Part shown: piece by piece, positions 47,548 through 57,337 of the stretch
Layout: every line of letters begins with the position of its first letter
Numbering within the stretch: position 1 is the first letter of the stretch
The notes under the pieces: generated by a model
What the model was told of the DNA's origin: nothing
Databases searched by the model: none
Seen by the model: the letters and a program-made list of their open reading frames with translations, nothing else
Source of the DNA: Cryptomeria japonica
Lineage: Eukaryota; Streptophyta; Pinopsida; Cupressales; Cupressaceae
Length of the DNA stretch: 64,000 bases
Direction: 5' to 3'
Assembly: GCF_030272615.1 (NCBI RefSeq)
Contig: NC_081407.1
Span: forward strand, 439,485,213 to 439,549,212
Made by a program: the position numbers and the translations under genes

Positions 47548-47784
47548 ACATCTACTCAATTTTATTATATATGCAAAAAGGGGTTACTTTACATTACTTT
47601 GTAATTATTGGCAAAGGGGGAGTAGTGTACATTAAAATTTTGGTGAATGTTACCATTTCATGTACTTTCATGTTACCAGTTTGGGGAGTAGTGTATATGC
47701 TTAGGGGGAGTAATTTTGATTAAACTATTTTTGTTGTAAAAAAACTTAGATGTCAAAATTTTCCTAAGTGTTGCCATGAATGCC
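47548..47784 (+). other. 3' untranslated region of F
   Basis: Contains repeated GGGGGAGTA words (47617-47625, 47704-47712) before the polypurine tract. No coding signal. Confidence 0.55.
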
Positions 47785-47795
47785 AAAGGGGGAGA
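47785..47795 (+). other. Polypurine tract of F
   Basis: AAAGGGGGAGA directly upstream of the 3' LTR, with inverted-repeat arm 47771-47786. Confidence 0.85.
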
Positions 47796-47796
47796 T

Positions 47797-48967
47797 TGTT
47801 GGAATTTTGATGATGTTTTGATTGTCATTGATAGACACACACTTTCTTGATGTATGAGTTATGCTCAACCGGTAATTGTTCCAACCGGTATTGTGTATTA
47901 TTAAATGTATAGTCTTTAGACTATCGGTGTTTTGCAGAAAATGGTTTACCAGTCACAAGCGGTATGAAGACCCCAAACGGTATGAGAATCCCAAGCGGTT
48001 CGAGGAGCTCAAGTGGTATGAAGGAACAAAGCCATAGTTATCTTTTGATCGAAACACTATGATCTACCAGTCTTCATTTTTGACAACCGGTAATTGATAT
48101 ATTGTATTACTCTGTGATGAGTTACCAACTGGTATTACTGTTATGTATGGTGAGTTATCATCCACTGACACTTTGGCAGTGATTTTGTGTCGTGTTACCA
48201 AATGTGTCCATATGCACTGTACCTAGGAACTTGTAGTATAATTCTATTAGACCGACATGAAATCAGTTTCCTTTATAAGGACATCATGTCTAGGGTTTGC
48301 ATGTGAGATGTGTGATGTATGAGAGATAGAATAGAAAAGTTTATGTGCGATCATCGTAGAGAAGATTAGGTCCATGTGAAGAGACAAAGTGTGGAGATAT
48401 TGAAGACTAAAGTAATGTTGAAATGCATTAACAATGAGTTGTCAAGGATCTAACTAAGCATATTGTGCTATTATCTAGATCATTCACTTGTTGATTACTA
48501 ATATCTTCGACAAGTGTGAAACCCTTAATCGGGTAGGCCCAACAAAGCCTTTGTAAATCCTCTAACAAGTTGGTTCACAACTATGGATCTAAAATCCTTT
48601 AACAATGTAGTCTTTAACAGGACTTATCTCCTAACAGAGATCTAGATTCCTAACAGGATCTGTTCTAGTGAAGAACATTGTATGACCTTAACCGGTCTAA
48701 CCTTAATCAGTCTAGTTTCTATTCTACAGATAGTTACTTGTGAGTTTATGCTCACTGTGGTTTTTCCCATTTGGGTTTCCATGTCAAATATCTTGTGTTA
48801 TGGTGATTGTGCTCTTGTGGGTGAATGCTTTGTTTGCTATTTGGTGTGCATTTATCTTAACCGGTTTATTAGTGAATCTATTGTACCGGTTATCTGCTAA
48901 ATTGTGTAAAAGTTTGTTTATAGTATTTTTTGGTATACTAATTCACCCCCCCTCTTAGTATTCATCA
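47797..48967 (+). repeat. 3' LTR of F (1,171 bp)
   Basis: It starts TGTTGGAATTTTGATGATG and ends TAGTATTCATCA. It differs from the 5' LTR by scattered substitutions and small indels, for example an added AATTGTTCCAACCGGT stretch near 47874. Confidence 0.94.
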
Positions 48968-48972
48968 CCTTT

Positions 48973-49492
48973 CAGATACCTAAAAATTCTCTTGGTTGCT
49001 ATCAGATGTGTCTCCTTTGGATTCTTCTAGAATCTTGCAACTATACCAACCGCATGGGCAATATCCAGTCTGCTATGAGCAACATAGTGTAATTTACCAA
49101 TCATTGACCTGTATTCCTTTTCATCAAAAGACTTAGATTCATCTTCCTTGGATAACTTAGAACCTGTAACCATTGGTGTTCCAACTGGTTTACAGTCACT
49201 CATGCCAAAATAATTCAAAACCTCTTTCACATACTAAGATTGTGTAATGAAAATACCATTCTTCATTTGTTGTATCTGCAAGCCTATGAAAATTTTTATT
49301 TGCCCTACTAAAGACATTTCAAACTCATTTTTCATTTCATCTGCAAAACTATTGCTCATGACATCATTACCTCCAAAAATAATATCATCAACAAATACTT
49401 CACTGACCAGTATTTCATCTCCTTTAAACTTGAGATAAATATTACTATCATCACTAGTTATTGCAAATCCTATCTTCATCACATGTGTATGA
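48973..49492 (-). pseudogene. Element E reverse transcriptase, C-terminal part
   Basis: Reading leftward from the J insertion: HVMKIGFAITSDDSNIYLKF, SEVFVDDIIFGGNDVMSN (both catalytic Asp present), FEMSLVGQIKIFIGLQIQQM, then a stop at 49234, then YVKEVLNYFGMSDCKPVGTP, KEYRSMIGKLHYVAHSRLDI and KNPKETHLIATKRIFRYLKG up to the F insertion. Removing J plus one ATGA copy joins this in frame with 57338 upstream. Confidence 0.9.
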
Positions 49493-50640
49493 GGGTAAGT
49501 GCACAAAGATGGTGGTCAAAAAGGGGGGTATAAGTGGACACTTTTTTTCGGAAATCAGGTGAACTTGAACTTGGAGGCAAAATTTGAAAGTCATCCACTC
49601 AAGATATGAAGATAATCAAAAAACAAATATTGTAGTACTCTGAATCTAGTTTCCAAACTACTAAACATTTTCAAAATTGGATAAGATTAAGGGGGGTCAA
49701 ATCCTTCGTGAAAGAAAAAATGACCTTGTTTTTTTCTGAAAAACATAACATAGTGTCTGATGTGTGCATCAAAAAAGTCATCGTTAGATTTAGTATTTTG
49801 ACAAATACTTTGGCATAAAGATAGTTAAGAGTGAGAACTAGAAGATGTGTATTTTTTTGTAATTTTTTGTTGAGTATTTTGTTTTTTTATGATTTTTCCA
49901 ATCGAGCACATCCTAAAAATTCAGTACCTGTTCATGCGTGAAGCATAAGTAGCACTAAACAAATTGAAAAATACAATTTTTTTTTTGAAATTGTAAAGAA
50001 TCAAGTGCACTACAATAATATATAAAGTTTTTTAAATTTGGATAAGTATATCAAAAGTTATTCAAAAAATGGTGCACCTATGTCTGTGAGAACTATGGAG
50101 ACACTAGTAAAAGAAAATCAATAATAATATGTTATTATTTTTCAAATTGAAACAAATTATATGGTTAGAAAGCTTAGAAGATGGGTGAAAATATGGTGGC
50201 AATTTTAGAAATATCCACTTTATGAAGTGTAAACCTGATGATGACAAAGTCAATAAACCAAGTTGATAAAATAAAACACGTGAAAATGAGAGAAATGGAG
50301 GGAAATCAAACTTCCAATCTGTAGCTTTGTCATCCAGACCTATTTCCAAGCCTAAACAGTCAAAAGCACATACGAGGTACTTATGGTTTAAAAAGTGCAT
50401 ACAGGGTAATTATAGTGTAAGCAGCATGTACACACTTGTTTCCTTATAAACAGTGTGTATGCGCTACCTTTACTATAAACAACGTGTATGGGCTATTGTA
50501 TAATATGATATTCTATGTATAATATGTGTATATACATATAATATATGTAATATATAATATGTGTATAATATGACATTGTATATATAATATGTTTATATAC
50601 ATATAATATATGTATATATATAATATATTAAACATATATA
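49493..50640. other. Left subterminal region of J
   Basis: No gene is supported. From about 50365 to 50495 it holds spaced motifs of the form GCATACG.GGTAC / GTGTATGCGCTACC, mirrored at the other end of J. AT-rich TATATAATATATGTA text follows (50500-50640). Confidence 0.5.
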
Positions 50641-50687
50641 TACACATGTAAGTGTATCATCTCTCCCTCTCAAATGCATACAAGGTC

Positions 50688-50713
50688 CTCTCTCTCTCTC
50701 TCTCTCTCTCTCC

Positions 50714-50760
<47 letters not shown>

Positions 50761-50764
50761 TCCT
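50688..50764. repeat. (CT)n microsatellite in J
   Basis: Mostly uninterrupted TC/CT dinucleotides. Open frames across it on both strands are composition artefacts. Confidence 0.9.
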
Positions 50765-51599
50765 CCCTTCCTCCATACCCCATCCCTCTTTCTCTTCTTC
50801 TCTCCCTCCATACCCCACTGCAACTGTGTCTGCACTTCTATAGAAGTAAGTGAATTTATTTCTTGTGTGCAACTTCCTCTTTGATTTTTATCATGTATCT
50901 TCTCCTAAAAATATTTACTAATGGATTTTTTGTGTGTATATTGAATAGGAGGAATAGGGTTTGAAATTGAACCATGGGTGTATTACTGTGACAAACAAGG
51001 AAACCTGTAGCAATATTCTTCTTGAATGTGTTTTTAATGAGTAGAGCAGATGTGGAAAATAGTGTCAACAAAGCAACATGATGAGACAGAGTACCTGCGA
51101 TATGTTTTTCAGAAGGAAAACAATAGGTAGGAAGAGAAAGAGGGAAAGTAACATAGATGATGTCCTGTAGAATGATAGTGGTGGGTATGCAAGAGTTCCC
51201 ATGTTGTTACACAATGCCTATCACCTAAAGAAATTAAATTTTTTTTATGCATGGTAGTGGTAGTATATGATGATCATCACTTGTCAAACAGCTTGGAACG
51301 GTACATACCCATGAAAGAAATCAAGTGTGTAATTCCTATAGTCACAATCGAGATCAGTCTTATATACCTTGCAAATTTAATAACATCATATGTTTTAGAA
51401 CTTAGGCAGTACTCTTAGGGTTAGGCCAACTCTTACACTTGATTTTTAGTGAAGCCTCGTTGTTTTTTCACTTGGAGTCTCGTTGTATGATGTTCTATTC
51501 ATAACTTTAAAATTTAATATATCATTTTATTAGCCCACCATATGACCCCTTAGGTGTCATTAGAGGTCGTATTGTTTCCTAAGAGGTCAGATGGTATCC

Positions 51600-51664
51600 T
51601 GTGGACCCCTTAAGATCCCTCCTCTTTCCCTCCCCCCTACTCTCTCTCTCTCTCCTCTCTCTCT

Positions 51665-51730
<66 letters not shown>

Positions 51731-52011
51731 CTCCCTTCCTCCATACCCCTTCTTCTCTCCCACCCCCCTCTTCTCTCTCCCTCTCCCTCCCTCTACCTCT
51801 CTCCCTCTCTCTACCTTCCCTCCCTCATCCCTCTCTCTCCCTCTCTCTCCCTTCCCTCTCCCTCTCTCTCTCCCTCCTCCTCTCCCTCTCTCTCCCTCTC
51901 CCCCTCTCCCTCCCTCTCCTCCCTTCCCCCCTCTTCTCTCCCTCTCTCCCTCTCTCTCCTCTCCCTCCTTCCCTCTCTCCCTCTCCCACCCCCTCTTCTC
52001 TCTCTCTTCTC

Positions 52012-52053
<42 letters not shown>

Positions 52054-52179
52054 CTCTCCTTCCCTCCTCTCCCTCTCTCTCTCTCTCCCTCTCCTCTCTC
52101 TCCCTTCCCCCCTCTTCTCTCCCTCTCCCTTCCTCCATACCCTCTTCTCTCTCTCTCTCTCTTCTCTCCTCTCTCTCAT

Positions 52180-52230
<51 letters not shown>

Positions 52231-52505
52231 CCCCTCCCCCTCTCCCCCTCCCCCTCTCCCTCTACCTCTCTCCTCCCTCTCTCTAACTTCCCTTCCCCCC
52301 TCTTATCTCCCTCTCTCCCTCTCTCTCCCTCTCCCTCCTTCCCTCTCTTCCTCTCCCACCCCCCCTCTCTCTCTCTCTCTCTCTCTCCTTCCACCTCCTT
52401 CCTCTCTCCCTCTCTCTCTCCCTCTCCTCTCTCCCCTTCCCCCCTTCTTCTCTCCATCTCTCCCTCTCCCTTCCTCCATACCCCTTCTTCTCTCCCACCC
52501 CCCCT

Positions 52506-52549
<44 letters not shown>

Positions 52550-52577
52550 CTCTCTCTCCCTCCCTCTACCTCTCTCA
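51600..52577. repeat. About 1-kb pyrimidine-rich tract in J
   Basis: Nearly every base of the plus strand is C or T over about 970 bp, in CTCTCT, CCCTCC and CTTCC mixtures. It repeats phrases such as CTTCCTCCATACCC (about 51729, 52130, 52470) and TCTCCCACCCCC. Long Ser/Pro/Leu frames on the plus strand and Arg/Glu/Gly frames on the minus strand follow from composition and are not called genes. Confidence 0.93.
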
Positions 52578-52860
52578 AGAGTGTGTACGAGGTACTAAAA
52601 CTATTAGTTCCCTACCCTGCCATAACTTTTTAAAGGCTTAGTAGTGCGTACGTGGTACTTATTACTCATAAGCACGTACGGGGTACTATTCCCATTATTC
52701 GTTACCCTACAATAACATTTTTTAGGATTAGTAGCGCATACGCGCTACTTATCATCCGAGAATGGGAAAAAAGAATACCGTTGGGCTTGTCAACATTTTA
52801 TGGTCTAACACCACATACGCGGTTATTAATGTAGTGCATATGCAGTTTATAGACATAGGT
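52578..52860. repeat. Internal cluster of GCGTACGYG-type motifs in J
   Basis: Spaced motifs GTGTACGAGGTACT, GTGCGTACGTGGTACTT, GCACGTACGGGGTACT, GCGCATACGCGCTACTT and CACATACGCGGTTATT occur within 280 bp. They belong to the same degenerate family as the motifs at both ends of J. Confidence 0.6.
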
Positions 52861-53187
52861 TTAGTTGCCCAAGAGCCTCAATGACCTCAAAAGAAGTTTT
52901 TGAGGTCATTGAAGGCCCCACTGGAACTGTGTCTGCACTTCTATCACTATTGTATACATAAAAGTAAGTGATTTTTTTGTTTTTGCATGATTTTAAATGA
53001 TTGAATTCTTGTTTTTATTAGTTTTTTTATTTTTGCATGATTTCAAATGATTGAATTGTGATTGTTTTAATAGTTTGGTTCCAAAAAATAGTGATAAGAT
53101 GCATATTTATGGTTATTTATTTATTTTTGAACTTTTCTTTACATATATATGTAATATGATTCTATTTAGGTCAAACCGATATCAACC

Positions 53188-53370
53188 ATGGGAAAGAACA
53201 AGCGAGGAACGATGGAACAACGAGAGGCCTCAAAAGGAAAGACAAAGATATAGTATGAAGAAATTGCGTGACATAAGAACAATGGGAGAAGAAGGTATCA
53301 CACCAGTAGGGTATGACTCTCAAGGTTCTGGTGCTTTGGGATGCATGACAAGGACATGCCTAGCGTAAAC
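53188..53370 (+). other. Possible plus-strand exon of J (weak)
   Basis: An ATG at 53188 in good context (ACCATGG) opens MGKNKRGTMEQREASKGKTK, a basic N-terminus, followed by stops after about 21 codons in that frame. Another frame (53051-53368) is open across the same stretch. No domain is recognised. It may be the start of a second, decayed gene of J, or chance. Confidence 0.25.
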
Positions 53371-53800
53371 CCTGCCCACCCAGACACGCTCACAATGTCG
53401 GTTTGTGCACACGATGAACATAATCAATTCTAGCCATTCTTGCAACTTTTCCTTGCAAGCAACTAACAGTTTTTGAGCAAGCAAAAAAATGCTACTAATT
53501 GAAAATGGCTTCGATTCATCAAAAACTAAGATAAGCCATTGTAGAGGAGCCTCACGCGACCCCACGGGATCAAACAGATGGACAGTATGTGTCGTGGATT
53601 GGAAAAAATAGTCTGTGAAATTTTGACAATTTTTTAGACTCAGGGCACTTGAGAGATTGCACCGGTAGGGTATGACTCTCGACATTCTGGTGCTTTGGGA
53701 TGCACGACAGGGCCATTCCTAGCATAAAGTTGCCCACACGAACACGCTTACAATGTCGGTTCGTGCACACGACGAACATAATTTAACCATTGCAAGCGTG
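53297..53800. repeat. Direct duplication of about 150 bp in J
   Basis: 53297-53446 and 53655-53800 share GTAGGGTATGACTCTC, TCTGGTGCTTTGGGATGCA and ACAATGTCGGTT.GTGCACACGA.GAACATAAT, with substitutions. The 200-bp spacer is single copy. Confidence 0.85.
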
Positions 53801-53847
53801 AGGGTGCTATCCACACCAAACATATTGTTGTTTTATATTCATATTAT

Positions 53848-54140
53848 CGATTTTTCTTGTTTATATTCATATTGTTAATTACATATGAAAATATTCATTT
53901 AAATTTATAAAAGGCAGCCACCAATACATTGAATACACAATAATGAACTGAATACAAGGAATTTTGAGGGTTAATTCAACATTTTAGAAATTTTATCAAA
54001 TCATATTCCATGATTGCAATGCTTTATATCATATATTTTTGTTGTTTATATTCATATTGTTGATTACATATGCAAATATTCATTTAAATTTATAAAAGGA
54101 CAACCACAAAATACAACGGATACAAAATAATGAACTCATT
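53848..54140. repeat. Second direct duplication of about 105 bp in J
   Basis: 53848-53955 and 54039-54140 share GTTTATATTCATATTGTT, ATTACATATG, TATTCATTTAAATTTATAAA and AATAATGAACT. Confidence 0.85.
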
Positions 54141-54162
54141 ACACATTTATTGGATTGAATAT

Positions 54163-54272
<110 letters not shown>

Positions 54273-54404
54273 GCATGTCTGCCAAGTCAATACAAGTATC
54301 ACAAAAATGTGGCATATGCCATGTCCAAATCGATATACAATAAAAATGTAGAATATATCTACATGTATTGGTCTTTCTATGACCAGAACTAACACTATAT
54401 GATC

Positions 54405-56933
54405 CTAAACTTGTGGTGGATCATCAAAACCAAGCCTCTTCGGCGCAGTACGTGGCTCTGTACATGGCTGCAAAAACCACAATTCAAAAGCCAAGTTATA
54501 ATTCTTTTGTAGAAAATAGTTCACAATTAACAACATAACTATGCATTTAACTTTAATTCCTTTGTCATTGAAATGTAGATTACCTCATCAGTTGATCTAG
54601 GAGCTAATGTCTTCACTCTCCTCTCCTTGTCACTCTTAGGAGTTTTCTTGAAGACATACTTAAATGGATCCACGTTATGGCCGTACTGCAAAGGAGTCTA
54701 TTGTAGATTAAATGTACAATTAATACAATGTACTAACATAAATATATCAAAAACACTTAAAATCTATAATATAGAGAACAATGACGTACTTGTGCCTACG
54801 ATGCTTCTCCAATGGACTGAGGATGGCCCACCATTAATGTAGAAACTGTCATTATTATGTATACAAAAAATGTACAAATATTAAATACAATTAATATAAT
54901 GATAAGTATTGAAGGTTGAAAACAATTAATTTTACATATCAAACAAAAGTGTACCGGATCTTGAGATGCTTCTCCAGTGCAAGGAGGAGGGTTCGCCATT
55001 GATGAAATAGGTATGGATATAATGTGTATGAAAAAATTGTAAGATTATAATATATCACAAGTTCACATGTACGCGTGCATACAATCATAAAATCAAGAAA
55101 ATAAAGTAGAGATACATACCTCCGCCCTCTCTTGATCCACAGGCGAATCAGGTGTATTCAACATATCCACAAAGCTCAATGGCTGCTGTACATGTAAAAT
55201 AGACAAAAAACACTAATAAATCTACAAACCCCAACTAATACTTGATTTCAAAATTTTCAAACAATTGTACAACTAAAAATGTGTTCAATTACCTTCTTCA
55301 CATGTTTTGGCATCTTCGAGGAATTCTTTTTCTTAGGACGAGCCCTAGACACAGAGGGGGTACCCTAAAAACACAAAATTAACATGAGATATTAGTACAG
55401 ATAATAAATTAAACATAATTTTAAAAATCTAAAATGAAATGACTTGCATATTCCATCAAAACAATACATAAAAAGAGTTGTACAAAATATGATACCGTAT
55501 AGCCTTGTAGGCCAAAATCGATCGCTGCGAGCATGATGTCATCAATCTAGGACATTTCGTCCCTTGTCAACACCTACAAACTAGAAATTGGACCAAGCAT
55601 TAAAGATAGTTAGTATATCTTGTATTTTTTTTAATTCAAGGTGTACTATTCTATTTTAACATGTTACAAAATTTATACCTCAGGCATCGAAGTTGCAGCT
55701 ATGGTAACTAGGGGAGGTGTATGGGATACCGCTGCTGCATCCTGAAATGCATATTATTTGTCTCAATTTAAATTGGTGTATAAATGAAAATTCATTTATG
55801 TAATTACAAATTTAAAGTGACTGATAAATAAAATGTTATGAATTCAAATCAACACCTGTGTCTGTGGCTCATGGGCAAACACCATATCCATTAACTCATC
55901 TGTCAATGTGACATCCTCAACTATGTGAGCCTAACATCTACAACCACAAATCATGCACAGATGATATGAGTATCCATCTACACTAACTGTATGATCTATC
56001 CCCAAGTATATCCCCTAGCAACTGACACACATATGCTCAATGGGCTCTCTTTCGCCCTCTAACGGCTCATCATCCAATACAATAGGGTGTGCTAATGACG
56101 TCCCATGCTGGATGATGGCACTAGTCAATGTTGTGGCTGCCTGAAGAGTCTGTAGCTCCATCGACTCTTTCAGCTCTAATGGGACAGCCTGATGCACCTT
56201 GGGTTTGGGTGCTAGGGGGCGGTGACTCTCCATGGCTAATCGCCTACGGGCTCCAGGTCTATCTTGGGTAGAGCCACCACCTTTACATTGAGCACAAACT
56301 CACAATATATTTTTCTCAAAAAATATAATGGCGCCTCATAATTATTACAAGGTGGATCATCAAAGGCCATCCACCACCTCTGCCAAAAAAGATTATTATT
56401 AAGAGGTAATGACAAACCAGTTTTGGGATCAACAAAAAGGGCACATATTTTTTGTTTAGAAATATTTTTGTTTTTCACTCCATCATATGATAGCCCATTG
56501 GCATAGAATTGATGACTCCTATCCCTAAAGCTTCCCCATTTAGTAATTTATGTGGAAACATCTATGGCACCACTAGCTAATGTTTCTAGGCTAGTGGCGA
56601 GGGATTGATGATGGTCAAGTTCAGAAGTTTTCAATTTTACAATCAGTCTATTGATTTTAGACGTATTTTGTCCTAACTGATTAATTAAATCTTCCTGTGT
56701 TTCGGCTGTATGGTCAAAAGGAGGAATTGGGGGATTGTTCTTGTGTGTTTTCAGGAGGTGTATTTGGTTGTTCTTGTGGGTTTTCAGGAGGTGCATTTGG
56801 TTGTTCTTGTTCTGGATTTGAAACAAAAAATGAAAAAACCTAATCAAAATTAATGAAATTAAATTCAAATGTAAAACAAATTGCATAAACCAGAAAGAAA
56901 GACAAAAATAAACAAAAAATAACCTTGATCCAT
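54405..56933 (-). pseudogene. Intron-rich gene of J, unknown family (decayed)
   Basis: I see about ten exon-like blocks with GT-AG junctions on the minus strand: ATG exon 56924-56933; Pro/Gln-rich and core coding about 55856-56811; then 55679-55741, 55496-55573, 55293-55364, 55120-55185, about 54955-55008, 54790-54845, 54584-54685 and 54405-54467, ending in TAG. Introns are all about 104-131 bp and most internal exons are multiples of three. Features: PENPQEQP-type repeat at the N-terminus; FWQRWWMAFDDPPC (near 56370); a Cys cluster MCVSC ... HLCMICGCRC (56030-55935); a basic stretch RARPKKKNSSKMPKHVKK; C-terminus [11 protein letters not shown]. Damage: stops in several exons, indels near 56730 and 56240, one lost acceptor. 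A transposon-encoded DNA-binding accessory protein is inferred only from context; I recognise no family. Confidence 0.7.
54790..55008 (-). repeat. Duplicated exon pair in the J gene
   Basis: The exons at about 54955-55008 and 54790-54845 share ATGG.G..CC.TCCTC and TGGAGAAGCATC. Their translations align as SSMANPPPCTGEASQDP and STLMVGHPQSIGEAS-AQ. The upstream copy lacks an AG acceptor where the downstream one has CAG. Confidence 0.75.
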
Positions 56934-57060
56934 AGCTTGGAGGACAAATTTAGCACCCCGTTCGCGGTTTAGGTGAGAAAATGGGGAAAAAACGAAGTTA
57001 AAAATGTGATTTATGTGTAAATGAGACCCAGTTTTTTTTTTTAAACTTTTTTTACCAAGC

Positions 57061-57333
57061 ACCGGGCGTACGTGGTTTTATTTGGATTATTAGCGCGTAT
57101 GCACTCATTTTCCTATAAGCAGTGCGTACATGCTCATTTTCCTAGGTGTAGCGCATACACACTCATTTTCCTAAAAGCAGCTCATACACACTACTTTTTC
57201 TAGGCTTGGGAAGAACAAACCTAAGCGCGTACGTGGGAATTTGAAATTTTAAAATTGTATACGCGCTGCCTATTTTTCCAAGTTTTTTTGAGTGGTGTCC
57301 ACTTTTCTGACCACCATCTCTATGCACACACCC
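57061..57333. repeat. Right subterminal repeats and terminal inverted repeat of J
   Basis: Motifs GGGCGTACGTGG (57064), GCGCGTATGCACTC (57093), GTGCGTACATGCTC (57123), GCGCATACACACTC (57151), CTCATACACACTAC (57181), GCGCGTACGTGG (57225) and GTATACGCGCTGCC (57257) recur about every 30 bp with CATTTTCCTA spacers. The terminal inverted repeat occupies about 57284-57333. Confidence 0.7.
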
Positions 57334-57337
57334 ATGA

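Larger units (their letters stand above)
41324..48967 (+). mobile_element. Element F: RT-less LTR retrotransposon with two unusual genes
   Basis: LTRs at 41324-42516 and 47797-48967. The TSD is CCTTT (41319-41323 and 48968-48972). Primer site 42519-42530 and polypurine tract 47785-47795 are of the same type as in the surrounding copia element E, as is the LTR terminus (CATCA). The 5.3-kb interior encodes ORF1 (coiled coil plus zinc knuckles) and ORF2 (about 1,090 codons), with no protease, RT, RNase H or integrase motif found. F inserted between RT and RNase H of E. Confidence 0.9.

Noticed and set aside
51587-52641. Long open frames (up to 346 codons) on both strands
   Set aside because: They come from the CT/GA-rich tract: Ser/Leu/Pro on one strand and Arg/Glu/Gly on the other, with no start context or domain.
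53320-53685. 121-codon minus-strand frame in J
   Set aside because: No motif is recognised, it spans one copy of a direct duplication, and the plus strand is partly open too; left unassigned.
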